64,000 nucleotides of DNA from Bacteroidales bacterium. Lineage in GTDB: Bacteria > Bacteroidota > Bacteroidia > Bacteroidales > Tenuifilaceae. Location: contig JACABB010000012.1 in assembly GCA_013376985.1 (NCBI GenBank), positions 1 through 64,000 on the forward strand, in the 5' to 3' direction. Below are positions 44,901 to 54,928 of this stretch, piece by piece. Both the position numbers and the translations under genes were made by a program. Positions within the stretch are counted from its first letter, which is position 1. The number at the start of each line of letters is the position of its first letter. Under the pieces are notes generated by a model, which saw nothing but the letters and a program-made list of their open reading frames with translations, was not told the DNA's origin and did not search any database.

Positions 44901-47207
44901 ATGATGAAAGGTTTTTGGTTTCTTATTTGTGTATGCTCTATTCTCTTATTTTCAACGCTTTCGTTCTCCGAAAACCCTCTTGTTGAAAATGACGAAGAAC
45001 GTTTTTCGAAACTTTTGGATAAGTGCGAAAAAATTAGGGCAACTAATCCTGATTCTGCCGTTATTGTTGCTCAAAATGCATTATCAATTGCGGTAAAAAT
45101 AAGCAAAGATTTAAACATTGTTCGAGCCGAACATCTTTTGGGTTATTGCTACTACAGTCGAAATGATTTTGATTTAGCAATCATACATTTAGAAAAATCA
45201 CTTGAGATTGCTCGTCGGAATAATTTTGAAGAGTGGATTGCTTCGGGGTTAAATCGCTTAGGAAATGTTTATCAACTGAAAAGTAATAACCTTCAGGCAT
45301 TCGATTCTTACAAGGAGGCTCTTCAAATTAACCAAAGGCTAAACAACAAGCACGAAATAGCCCGGACTCTAGTAAATTTAGGATCGATTTATAACCTTTT
45401 TGGTAGCTATCAGAAATCAATTGAATATTTTCTTGAAGCATTAGCTATTTATGAAAACCTCAACGAGCAGGAAGGAGTTGCTTGGACTTCATTAAGTATT
45501 GCTCGGTTATTCAAAAGACTTGGATTGTACGAAAAGGCAATACAGTATGCAAAACCAGCATTGCAAAAATATCAAGAATTAGAACAAAAAACGGGTGGTT
45601 CAAATGGCATTACCCTCTCACTAACGGAGTTAGGGAATATCTATTTTCACCTCGGTCTTTATGATAAAGCGATAGAAAATACCCGAACGGTTCTTGACAT
45701 AAATACGAAAAAACATAATATTCAAGGGCAAGCAGCTAACCATTTATCTTTAGGTATTATATGTTTCGAAAAGGGAGATTTGGATAATGCCGAGGTAGAT
45801 TTAAACCGAGCTCTTGAGTTAAAAAGACAAGTTAATGATAGTTTGGATTTGTCAATGCTCTATCGTTATCTGGGCGAAACGGCAATAAAGAAGAACGACC
45901 TTCAATTGGGCATAAAAAATATCGAGAAAGGATTGAGTATTGCAAATAAACATCATCTCCTCTCAGATATTAAGGACTCGTATTTAAGTTTATCCAAAGC
46001 TCAAATTAAAAGCAAAAATTACCCTAAAGCATTAGAATTTCAAACGCTTTATTCTGCTTTAAAGGATAGCATCAATTCCAGCGAAATTGCAAGACTGGAA
46101 ATGCAATACGATTTCGATAAACGTGAAAAAGAGCAAGAAATAATTACCAAACAAAGGGATGCCGTTCAGCAAGCGAGACTTGAAAGACAGCGAATGTTTA
46201 CCATTTTTACTGCAATTGCCCTTGTTTTAACCATAATGTTAACCTCCGTTATATTTTACTACTATAGGGAAAAGAAAAAAACCAATCAGGTTTTACTGGT
46301 TCAGAAAAACGAGATTGAAAAACAAAAACAAGAAATTGAAAATCAGCGCGATATTGCAACCAGGCAGCGCGATCAGATTGCCGATCAGCAAAAATTAATT
46401 ACCGATAGTATTCGCTATGCTAGCAGAATTCAGGCTGCTGTTTTTCCTCGTGAAAGCACAATTGAGAGATTTCTTAAGGAGCACTTTATCCTATATAAGC
46501 CTAAAAATATTGTTAGCGGAGATTTTTATTGGGTTTCAGAATTACACGATGGACGGCTTGTTGTTGCCGCCGCCGATTGTACTGGACATGGAGTACCTGG
46601 TGCCTTCATGAGCATGTTAAGCATTACCCTTCTTAAAGAATTAACAGCAACTATGCATGATGTTGTGGCTGGGGATATCCTTTTTAAACTTCGAAGTTTA
46701 ATAATCTCTTCGCTTAATCAAACAGGTAAAGAGGGGGACTCGGTTGATGGGTTGGACATGTCTATCGTAATTATTGACAGAAAAACCAATACCCTAGAGT
46801 ATGCTGGTGCGTTTATGCCAATATTGATTTGTCGAAAAATGACTAAGGAGTCCAAGCCTTTGGAGTATTTTGATGATCAGTTAAATTCCGAGAGTTATAG
46901 TATTTTCGAAATCCGTGCTAATAAAATGCCTATTGGGTATTATGTAATAGGCGAGAAACCTTTTACTACACACAGAATAACCATTGCAAATACAGATACA
47001 ATCTATCTAATGACCGATGGTTATTGCGATCAGTTTGGGGGTGCAAATAATACAAAGTTTTTGCTTGCTAACTTTAAGAAACTTCTGCTTAACTTACAAC
47101 ACATGACCCTGCAAGAGCAGAGAAAGGTACTTAAACAAACCATCGAAACATATCAGGGAAGTCAAAAGCAGGTTGATGATATTCTGGTTCTGGGATTCAG
47201 GGTTTAA
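44901..47207 (+). CDS. TPR sensor with SpoIIE-type PP2C phosphatase domain
   Basis: This 768-residue protein begins with a signal peptide (residues 1-23), followed by about eight tetratricopeptide repeats in the periplasm (30-390). A membrane helix lies near 432-455, then a coiled coil rich in K, Q and E (460-505). The cytoplasmic SpoIIE/PP2C domain follows (about 535-768). Phosphatase motifs are present: SGDFYWV near 540, AADCTGHGVPGAFMSML near 560 and LMTDGYCDQFGG near 705. It probably dephosphorylates an anti-sigma-factor antagonist or similar protein in response to an external signal. No such partner is encoded here. Confidence 0.88.
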   Translation: MMKGFWFLICVCSILLFSTLSFSENPLVENDEERFSKLLDKCEKIRATNPDSAVIVAQNALSIAVKISKDLNIVRAEHLLGYCYYSRNDFDLAIIHLEKSLEIARRNNFEEWIASGLNRLGNVYQLKSNNLQAFDSYKEALQINQRLNNKHEIARTLVNLGSIYNLFGSYQKSIEYFLEALAIYENLNEQEGVAWTSLSIARLFKRLGLYEKAIQYAKPALQKYQELEQKTGGSNGITLSLTELGNIYFHLGLYDKAIENTRTVLDINTKKHNIQGQAANHLSLGIICFEKGDLDNAEVDLNRALELKRQVNDSLDLSMLYRYLGETAIKKNDLQLGIKNIEKGLSIANKHHLLSDIKDSYLSLSKAQIKSKNYPKALEFQTLYSALKDSINSSEIARLEMQYDFDKREKEQEIITKQRDAVQQARLERQRMFTIFTAIALVLTIMLTSVIFYYYREKKKTNQVLLVQKNEIEKQKQEIENQRDIATRQRDQIADQQKLITDSIRYASRIQAAVFPRESTIERFLKEHFILYKPKNIVSGDFYWVSELHDGRLVVAAADCTGHGVPGAFMSMLSITLLKELTATMHDVVAGDILFKLRSLIISSLNQTGKEGDSVDGLDMSIVIIDRKTNTLEYAGAFMPILICRKMTKESKPLEYFDDQLNSESYSIFEIRANKMPIGYYVIGEKPFTTHRITIANTDTIYLMTDGYCDQFGGANNTKFLLANFKKLLLNLQHMTLQEQRKVLKQTIETYQGSQKQVDDILVLGFRV

Positions 47208-47498
47208 GATGGATCTAATTAACTCAAGTTGCCAGTTGCTGATATTCTGATTAGTAGAATTTTCGTGGTTGTAGTTTATAATAGTGATTTTTTGTGGCTT
47301 TGAGGCGTTGCTGCATCCTTTTGTTTAGCCACCAAAGCAATAAAACACTAAGCAAACACAAAGTTTAACTCTTATTCTTAGCTACAGCCTTTATCGCCTC
47401 TTAAAATTAATGTTAAATGCAAAAAGAAATAAATACCGTAAATCACCAAACTAGCGATTTGCAACCAGTAAATAGCAACTTAGGTTAATTATACAAAT

Positions 47499-48272
47499 CT
47501 AAATTCTTTGAGTCTCCCTTTTTCTTTTATTGAATTTAATTATTTCCTTATAACCCAATGCCTTAAGTTCAGAAACGGCCTCTTCAAAGAATTGTCCTAT
47601 GTTTTGCTCAACATGAGCATCTGAACCAAGAGTGATAGGTACTTTATATTTAGCCAATTTTTCTAAAAATACAGCCGATGGGTAAAATTCTGCGCAGGGT
47701 TTACCTTTTCCACTGGTATTTAGTTCTACTACAACCCCTGCTTTGCGGAAAATTTTTGCAGTCTCCTCATAGAGTCGCTCCAGTCGAAATGATGGGTAGT
47801 ATCCAAATTTCTTTGCCAAATCGCAGTGTCCAATAATATCAAACAGACCGGATTTTGCCGATTGTTGAACAAGTTTAAAGTAATCGGTATAAAATTTATC
47901 TATACTTATTTGGTCGTATGGTCGAATATCTGTATCAAAATTCCAATCATTAATAAAGTGAACCGATCCAATAGTAAAATCGAAGGGTATAGAGTCAATT
48001 AACTCACCTATTTGTTTTTCCATTCCTGAATAGTAGTCAATCTCCGCTCCAAGTTTTACGACAACTTTAGTGTCATTCTTACGCACAGCATTAACCTTCT
48101 CAATCATTGTATTTATTTCCGACATCTCCATTGCCCAACCCACAGGTTTTATGCTAATATGATCAGTAAAACCAATTTCTGGAATGCCTTTGAATGCGGC
48201 CGATGAGACCATATCCTCGTGGGTATCTTTCCCATCGGATAGGTATGTATGCATGTGATAATCTGGGAGCAT
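47499..48272 (-). CDS. PHP-domain histidinol-phosphatase-type hydrolase
   Basis: This 257-residue protein is a PHP-family phosphoesterase of the HisK type. The metal-binding signature DYHMHTYLSDG is at residues 4-14, and GFTDHIS near 34, GAEIDYY near 78, FTIGSVHF near 95 and HCDLAKKFG near 133 fit the family. It may dephosphorylate histidinol phosphate, but no other his genes are nearby, so another phosphate ester is possible. The 157-base gap downstream of the large secreted-protein gene holds that gene's terminator. Confidence 0.82.
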   Translation of the reverse strand: MLPDYHMHTYLSDGKDTHEDMVSSAAFKGIPEIGFTDHISIKPVGWAMEMSEINTMIEKVNAVRKNDTKVVVKLGAEIDYYSGMEKQIGELIDSIPFDFTIGSVHFINDWNFDTDIRPYDQISIDKFYTDYFKLVQQSAKSGLFDIIGHCDLAKKFGYYPSFRLERLYEETAKIFRKAGVVVELNTSGKGKPCAEFYPSAVFLEKLAKYKVPITLGSDAHVEQNIGQFFEEAVSELKALGYKEIIKFNKRKRETQRI

Positions 48273-48378
48273 GGATGAAGTTTATCTTAAATAAACACTA
48301 CTTTATATCAAATTGTTTTCTCACCTAAAATAGTGAATATTTAATTAGGGGCAACAAAAGATATTTTGTTTTAAAGAA

Positions 48379-48407
48379 AGGGTGTCTCCAATTATTGAAG
48401 ACACCCT
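48379..48407 (-). terminator. intrinsic terminator of the 2122-residue protein gene
   Basis: On the minus strand a 9-bp stem AGGGTGTCT / AGACACCCT with an 11-base loop is followed by TTTCTTT. It is 22 bases after the stop codon at 48430. Confidence 0.8.
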
Positions 48408-48429
48408 CCTTACTAATAAGAATTAATGC

Positions 48430-51400
48430 CTACTCCCTAATTAACTTGCGGGTTAATATTTTACCATTAATATCGATGATTCTGATAATATAGATACCCT
48501 TTCTCAATCTTTCAGTCCTAATTATACCTTCATTACTATTAAGATAGATGACATCTAGGGTCTGTCCAATAATATTCGAAATTTCAACTCGGGAAATTTC
48601 AGTACTATTCTTGATATTGATAAACGATTTGAATGGATTTGGATATAGTTCGATTTCTACCAATTCATTATGGTCAATACCAGTAGCAATCTCATATTCA
48701 ACAGTTACAGTGGCTGTTGCCGTTATATTCGATAAAGTAAAAGTGTTCGTTTTATTTCCATTAACAACAACAGTGTTGTTTTTCCACTCTTTCACCTTGT
48801 AACCATTAGCAGGAACAGCGGTGAATACAACATTTTTTCCTTGAATTACCTGAGCACCCGTAGAAATAGTGATATCATCAACAGCAGCAGTCATTGTTCC
48901 ATTAGCACCTATAACATTGAAGTTAATAGTAAAGGTTGTGGGAGGAATAACTTCAAATTCAACGGTTATTGTAATTGAATTAGCGATATTGGAAACAGTA
49001 TAAGTGTTAGATTTATTTCCATTCACTTCAACACTATTATTTTTCCATTCTTTAACCCGGTAGCCATTAGCAGGAGTAGCGGTGAATACAACATTCTTTC
49101 CTTGAATAACCTGAGCACCGCTAGTAATTGCATTAGCATCAACCGTTGCAACCAGTGTGCCATTAGAACCAACAACGCCGAAGTTAATCGTAAAGGTTGT
49201 TGGAGGTATTGCCTCAAACTCCACCGTTACAGTAATAGCGGAAGTAATATTTGTAATTGTGTAAGTGTTACTTGTATTTCCACTTACAACAGTACTATTA
49301 CTTTTCCATTCTTTAATCCTATAACCATTTGATGGAGTTGCAGTAAAAATAACGTTTTTGCCCTCGGCAACTTGATTTCCAGAAACTATAGAATTAGCGT
49401 CAACTGTGGCTGATAGAGAGCCATTAGCACCAATAACACTAAAGTTAACGGTATAGGTTGTTGGAGGTATAGCCTCAAACTCCACCGTTACATTAGCTGC
49501 AGAAGCAATACCTGAAATGGTGTAAGAGGTGGTTGTATTACCAGTTACCAAGGTGTTATTCTTCCTCCACTCTTTTACTCTATAACCTATGGCTGGAGAT
49601 GCTGCAAATACAACATCCTTACCATTTATAATTAAATCGCCTGAGTTAATTGAAGCAGCATCAACTGTCGCTGTGAGTGTTCCGTTTGACCCAACAATGC
49701 TGAAATTAACAGCATAAGTTGTTGGCGCAGCCACAGTAAAGGTTATTGAGTAGGTTTGTTCTGAAACCCCATCTTCAGCGGTTACCTCTACTTTTGCAGT
49801 TTCAACTAAACTTGTAGCCTGTGTAACAACTTTAGTAGCGTTATCATCCGAAAGATTCGACTCTGTAATTTGAGGTATCGCTGTAGTACCATAAGGCAAT
49901 TCAATATTGTATGTGTAGGTGCCTGATGTAAAACCAGCAACCATAGTACCATCAATTTTTAGAGTAGATAATTGAGCATTGTTGCCTATTTCTCTGATAG
50001 AAATATCATCAACATAAAGATTGCTTTTATTAGCATCAGAAAAGCAGTTAAAACCAAAATGATAGTTATCAGAGGTTGGAGCTGTAAACGTTGATTTTAC
50101 TTTAGCAAAACCAGAATAATTAGAAAGATTTTCATCTCTCCAGATCTCTGTTGTTTGAGCAACAACGTTTGGGTACAGACCCGCTGTTAATTTCATTTTT
50201 TCATTTTGCACACTTACTTTCTCCCAAAACTCAATAACATATTTTTTACCAGCAACTAAGGTTAAAACAGGAGTATATGCCCAAGCATTTGCAGCATTAG
50301 AGCTATAAGTATAGTACATCGATTTTGCACCTGAATGGAATGTTCCACTCTGAATCCAATTATTTCCAGCACCTTCATTTGTAATCATCCAATCTGTTGG
50401 AGGAAAAGCGCCCTCAAATCCTTGTGAATATGGAACAGAATGAATTGGATGTATTTTTACGATATAGTTCTTGGTTGTATTATCCTCAGCGGTGATTTTG
50501 AATATTAGGCTTGCAATATAACTATTGGCTGTTGTTCCACTGATTTGAACAGTTGTACCAACTTCTACTTTTTGAACATAGGTAGATGCTGTAAATGTTG
50601 CAATTAAAGCCGTAATATCTGTTCCAATAGGAACATACATGTCAATATTGTTAGTGCTAATTACACCAATAATATCAGAAGCCAGAGTGCTGTTATCCGC
50701 TTTGTTAATGCTAAAAGTTAGGAAATCCTTTGCACTGCTCTTAGTATTGTTGGTAACCGTTTGTACGGTAAAAGCAGCCAGAGGATTGTCGGAGATATCT
50801 TTAACACTACCACCAGCATATTCAATGATAACAACTTGGTGTGATGTAATTGCATCTGCTAGGGAAAGCGTTAAAATATTGTTGGTTAATGAGTAGCTGT
50901 TAATTGTGGCTGTTGCTCCATCAACTTTAACTGTAAAGCCTGTAGCGTTATCGAGTTTAATGTTTTCGCTAAAGGTTACGATTACATCTTTTGGTGCAGC
51001 ATTCTCAACATTCGCACTACTAAAGGTAGGAGCTGTAAAATCATCAGTGCCAGTAGTAAAAGATGTGTAAGTCTGAGCAAGTGCATTATCGTTAAAATCC
51101 TCAACCCCAGCTATGCTAACCTTATAGTTTTTAAAGCCTAACATTGCAGTTCCATCAGGAGTGAGTTTAACAGTTAACTTCATAGTTACATCATCATAAA
51201 CGGCTGTAAATGGAACAGATGTATTTCCATCGGTAACATTTATAAATGAAATTACGCTAGCATCAATCGCTGAATTGTCGGTTTTACGAACCTTTTCACT
51301 AAAGGTGAAAATTATATTATCGCCAACATTCACATTGGTTGCGCCATCTAAAGGTGAGATATTAACTGTAGGAATTACATTGTCGAAATTACCCGCATCG

Positions 51401-54400
51401 GCACCGATATCGGTAGGAGTTAAATTAACTCGAAGATCACCAAAGAAATCGTTTGTAATAGATGGGATATCGATACCGGTAATATCGGCAGGTGAACCAC
51501 CTTGAAGATGTAAATCTGGTGTTACATTGGTTGGGTCAACGAATTTTGGATCCAAGTTTACGGAATTTGCATCCTTGCTAGAAGTAGTCTTCCAAGTAGC
51601 AAAATCAGCACAAACAGTTGAACCCCATTTACCAACGTTTCCGCCTGTACCGTTAGCAAGCAAAATATTATAGTTACTATTAGCAGTACCGCCAGTTGCT
51701 AAAGCAATTGCATAATTTATTGCTGAACCTGAAGCGTTAGAACGAGCATTAAAAAGGATATTATTTTTATAGTCGCGAATATTTGTGGCCATATTATCAT
51801 AAAGAGCATAAGTTGCTGAACTACTAGCAACCCCAGAACCACCAATGTAAACGCTATTAAAATAGTAGTTGTGAGTTCCAATATAATCGCAAATACCAGC
51901 TATGTTACAACCAACAGTTATCGATGAACCATCTGATTTATAACCTAAACGTATTATATTGTTTTTAGTGATTGATGCTGTTGAACCTGAACCGCCCATA
52001 TAGATTCCATAAATGGTAGCACTATTGTTGGCTACAACTAAATTGTAAATTAAGTTTCGCTCATTTATAATACTTGTTGAGCCCGATAAGTTGTAAATAC
52101 CTGCTACTATTACACCAGATGTTGCATGAACGTTTTCTAAGTTGAAAATCTGATTTTCTGAAATAGTAGAACTACCATTGGTGGATTGTTGAATAATTCC
52201 AACTATTGACGCTGATACTGTTGTTCCAACATTTCCATCTTTTTGATATAAATTTTTAATGGTGTTCTTGTTAATAATAGTAAAATCGGCACCAGAACCA
52301 GCATTCGCCTTAATTCCCAAAGTTTGTCCAGATTGTGCAGAAGATGCAACTCCATTACAAATCAAATTTGATATTGTGTTATTAGAAATTGTTACCTGAT
52401 AAGTTCCTAAATACTCTATTCCAATCGCAATTTGCGATGCTGTAGATGTAGTTTTACCAGATCTTAAGCTATTAACCAAGTTCCCACCAATGGTATTACC
52501 ATCAACAGTGGTAATGCTCGCTCCAGAGTTTATTAAAATAGCCCTAACACCTAACCACTTAATTGTATTTGAAGTACTTTCAGCAGATAGTCCACCAATA
52601 ATATTGTTTTTAATATTAAACGTTCCACTACCCAAAGTAGCAAATCCATTAACAAATGGAGTTGTTGCTGTAGATGGTGCTGTGCTACCAATAGCAATAA
52701 TTGCATCAGTAGCAGTTGTACTTCCAACTAAATTTGGAACTACATCACCAACATTAAACACACCGCTTCCTGTAATATAAATACCAGTAAACACGCCTGT
52801 ATTGGCACTCCCCCCAGATGTAGTTGTTAGTGAGATATTTGAAATGGTGTTGCCTTGAATACTGCATTCATCACCAATAGCAAACCAAGTAGCCGAAACT
52901 TGAATAGGTGTTAACCTTGAAGAACTTCCTGTCATGGTATAAGTACCTGTTTGATCCTCTTTACTATATCCAATCTTATTGTTTGTAACAGTAAAACCTA
53001 CTCCTGCAGAAGCATTCATTAAGGCTATGCCATAATGGATTGCTCCTGTTGTATAAGTACGTGTATTTGTTTGGTAGATAAGGTTATTGTTAACAGTCCA
53101 AATTGAGTTTCCCGAAGAAACATTTATCCCCGCACTTGTTGAAGCAGCATTGAAGAAGTCGTAAATGCGGCAATTTGAAATTGTATTATGATCATTTTCT
53201 TTACCGCTTGTGCCAGTTGCATAAACACAGTTTGTAGGTAGATTTGCTGTTGTACCATTGCCATGGATATAACAGTTGTCTATTGAATTATAATCGTTTC
53301 CTGAAGTTCCTGTGGTAGTTGAAAAAACAATTACACCACCTGATGTTAGTGTGCTTTCACCTTTAAAATCAACATACTTTAGAGTATTGTAGGAAGCATC
53401 ATTAATCAGCTGAATTACATAGCCCGTTGCTGATGTATTTGCAATCGTTAAATCAACCGCTCCTGCTTGGTTTACACGACCATCGATGGTAATATTTTTT
53501 GCACCATCAAATTTTAATGTTCCCGTCGTATTGGATGATGTAACGCTTAAGCCTGAAACTTCAGGGTAAAGAGTAATTTTATAAATACCTGTAGCGGCTG
53601 AACTTGGGGCAATAATTGGGAATGTTTCACTAGTAGATGAATATCCTGATTTCAAGATAATCTTAATATCACCCGATAATGTGTTTGCATTGATTTCTCC
53701 AAATGCAGCAGTGAGTGATTGAAATGTTCCAGTTGGCCCAACAGTTAAATCCGCATTTATTGGTGATGCCGCATTTGTTGATTGACTAGCAGAAAGAGGA
53801 TTACTTATTTGACCTTCGTTTGCTGCATATATTTTCCAGTAATAAAGTGTTCCTGCACTTAAGCCGGAAGCATTGTAGGAGGTTGAATTTGCAGGTAATG
53901 TCGCAATGGCAGTATAGTTTGTACCATCGATAGATCTCATAATTAAGTATGAAATTTCGGTGGTTGAATTATCAGTCCATGATAAATCCATGGAACTTGC
54001 CTTTATATTTGAAAACAAAAGATTTGTTGCATCAGCTGGTTTTACTGGTGGGGTGAATGTAAATACAGTTCTTGAGCCATCCGCTAAACTATTAAGGTTA
54101 GTCAAATCAGTACTTGCTGTAAAAGAGGTAGATGGGGCAGTTGTTCCATTATTTACAAAAGTTGGAGTGGCTGCAACGGTAGTAATTGCACCAACAGTAC
54201 CAGTTGTATTACTTGACGCAATAAAGAATGTGATATTTTGAGTTGAAGTTGAATTATTGATCATCCTACCATAAGCGAATTCAATAACTCCATTGGTTTC
54301 GTACAATCTAACCTGAAATGTGTTATATGCTGTAGTACCTGTTCCACCATAGTTGATAATAATATCTTTCCATTCAACTGTTAATATTTGATTTGGTGCA

Positions 54401-54798
54401 GTACCATCTAATCGATAATGTACTTTTCCCGTAACAGCAGCAGTTTTATTGTCGCCGCCAATTGGGACTAATAATGGCGCATTTAGGATGGGAGAAGTAA
54501 TTGCACTTGAACCAATTGCAGTACTTCCAAATCTGAATTGACCGTCAGCATTTGCAGAGAATTGGGTGTAAGTGACCCCCATAAATGTAAAATTGAAACC
54601 AATATTGGTTACCGTCGATCCAAACATATCCTGATTTGGAGCAACCAGTTGTGTTGTTCCGCTGCTCATATCCGTTAATGAGCCGGTTGTAGAGCTCGAA
54701 AACGTGTAGTTCGCTATGTTTTGCCCAAAGCCTAAAATCCCAAGACATAAAAATAAAGTCAATAGGGTTATTTTAGCAAAAGTGTAAAGTTTCTTCAT
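48430..54798 (-). CDS. giant T9SS-secreted beta-helix / InlB-repeat protein
   Basis: This 2122-residue protein has a signal peptide (residues 1-25). An N-terminal domain (30-250) is followed by fibronectin type III (about 255-345), a long stretch of short repeated strands with many N, G, T and S (350-1130) typical of right-handed beta-helices, two Ig-like domains (about 1165-1370), a MAM/choice-of-anchor-J type domain (about 1470-1620) and a cadherin-like sandwich. Four tandem 87-residue InlB-type repeats (about 1690-2036) precede a C-terminal T9SS type A sorting domain (ELYPNPFKSFINI...KGIYIIRI). It is probably a surface adhesin or glycan-binding protein. Confidence 0.88.
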   Translation of the reverse strand: MKKLYTFAKITLLTLFLCLGILGFGQNIANYTFSSSTTGSLTDMSSGTTQLVAPNQDMFGSTVTNIGFNFTFMGVTYTQFSANADGQFRFGSTAIGSSAITSPILNAPLLVPIGGDNKTAAVTGKVHYRLDGTAPNQILTVEWKDIIINYGGTGTTAYNTFQVRLYETNGVIEFAYGRMINNSTSTQNITFFIASSNTTGTVGAITTVAATPTFVNNGTTAPSTSFTASTDLTNLNSLADGSRTVFTFTPPVKPADATNLLFSNIKASSMDLSWTDNSTTEISYLIMRSIDGTNYTAIATLPANSTSYNASGLSAGTLYYWKIYAANEGQISNPLSASQSTNAASPINADLTVGPTGTFQSLTAAFGEINANTLSGDIKIILKSGYSSTSETFPIIAPSSAATGIYKITLYPEVSGLSVTSSNTTGTLKFDGAKNITIDGRVNQAGAVDLTIANTSATGYVIQLINDASYNTLKYVDFKGESTLTSGGVIVFSTTTGTSGNDYNSIDNCYIHGNGTTANLPTNCVYATGTSGKENDHNTISNCRIYDFFNAASTSAGINVSSGNSIWTVNNNLIYQTNTRTYTTGAIHYGIALMNASAGVGFTVTNNKIGYSKEDQTGTYTMTGSSSRLTPIQVSATWFAIGDECSIQGNTISNISLTTTSGGSANTGVFTGIYITGSGVFNVGDVVPNLVGSTTATDAIIAIGSTAPSTATTPFVNGFATLGSGTFNIKNNIIGGLSAESTSNTIKWLGVRAILINSGASITTVDGNTIGGNLVNSLRSGKTTSTASQIAIGIEYLGTYQVTISNNTISNLICNGVASSAQSGQTLGIKANAGSGADFTIINKNTIKNLYQKDGNVGTTVSASIVGIIQQSTNGSSTISENQIFNLENVHATSGVIVAGIYNLSGSTSIINERNLIYNLVVANNSATIYGIYMGGSGSTASITKNNIIRLGYKSDGSSITVGCNIAGICDYIGTHNYYFNSVYIGGSGVASSSATYALYDNMATNIRDYKNNILFNARSNASGSAINYAIALATGGTANSNYNILLANGTGGNVGKWGSTVCADFATWKTTSSKDANSVNLDPKFVDPTNVTPDLHLQGGSPADITGIDIPSITNDFFGDLRVNLTPTDIGADAGNFDNVIPTVNISPLDGATNVNVGDNIIFTFSEKVRKTDNSAIDASVISFINVTDGNTSVPFTAVYDDVTMKLTVKLTPDGTAMLGFKNYKVSIAGVEDFNDNALAQTYTSFTTGTDDFTAPTFSSANVENAAPKDVIVTFSENIKLDNATGFTVKVDGATATINSYSLTNNILTLSLADAITSHQVVIIEYAGGSVKDISDNPLAAFTVQTVTNNTKSSAKDFLTFSINKADNSTLASDIIGVISTNNIDMYVPIGTDITALIATFTASTYVQKVEVGTTVQISGTTANSYIASLIFKITAEDNTTKNYIVKIHPIHSVPYSQGFEGAFPPTDWMITNEGAGNNWIQSGTFHSGAKSMYYTYSSNAANAWAYTPVLTLVAGKKYVIEFWEKVSVQNEKMKLTAGLYPNVVAQTTEIWRDENLSNYSGFAKVKSTFTAPTSDNYHFGFNCFSDANKSNLYVDDISIREIGNNAQLSTLKIDGTMVAGFTSGTYTYNIELPYGTTAIPQITESNLSDDNATKVVTQATSLVETAKVEVTAEDGVSEQTYSITFTVAAPTTYAVNFSIVGSNGTLTATVDAASINSGDLIINGKDVVFAASPAIGYRVKEWRKNNTLVTGNTTTSYTISGIASAANVTVEFEAIPPTTYTVNFSVIGANGSLSATVDANSIVSGNQVAEGKNVIFTATPSNGYRIKEWKSNSTVVSGNTSNTYTITNITSAITVTVEFEAIPPTTFTINFGVVGSNGTLVATVDANAITSGAQVIQGKNVVFTATPANGYRVKEWKNNSVEVNGNKSNTYTVSNIANSITITVEFEVIPPTTFTINFNVIGANGTMTAAVDDITISTGAQVIQGKNVVFTAVPANGYKVKEWKNNTVVVNGNKTNTFTLSNITATATVTVEYEIATGIDHNELVEIELYPNPFKSFINIKNSTEISRVEISNIIGQTLDVIYLNSNEGIIRTERLRKGIYIIRIIDINGKILTRKLIRE
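48690..49735 (-). repeat. four tandem 261-bp coding repeats (InlB-B type)
   Basis: The 2122-residue protein contains four consecutive 87-residue units beginning (P)TT(Y/F)(A/T)(V/I)NF and containing KEW(R/K) and NGYR/K segments. At DNA level, near-identical stretches recur every 261 bases, for example TTGTTGGAGGTAT near 49199 and 49459. The repeats keep the reading frame, so unit number could change by recombination. Confidence 0.85.
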
Positions 54799-54868
54799 AA
54801 ATATATAGGTATTGGTTTTAAGGGTTTAAGTCGTTATAAAATAGATGGTTGGTTGCTTCTTTTTGAAG

Positions 54869-54902
54869 ATAAGTCAGAGGATTTTATTCCTCCAACTTAT
54901 CT
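54869..54902 (-). terminator. hairpin downstream of the clostripain-like gene
   Basis: An inverted repeat GATAAGT-cagagga / tcctcca-ACTTATC with a short loop lies in the 130-base gap after the stop at 54929. No uninterrupted T-run follows it, so it is a weak terminator or an RNA-stability element. Confidence 0.4.
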
Positions 54903-54928
54903 ACTAAATCATTGAAATTTTTAATTCA

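Noticed and set aside
47208-47498. Possible dispersed repeat in the gap after the SpoIIE gene
   Set aside because: The stretch near 47320-47365 resembles low-complexity AC-rich spacers, but I found no second copy and no symmetry.
48690-49735. CRISPR-like regular repeats
   Set aside because: The period is 261 bases, the repeats are in frame inside a protein gene, and there are no short repeat-spacer units.
50639-50896. Plus-strand frames within the giant secreted-protein genes (for example 50639-50896, 52490-52780, 53960-54241)
   Set aside because: They are mirror frames of valine/serine/threonine-rich repeats on the coding strand and lack start signals.
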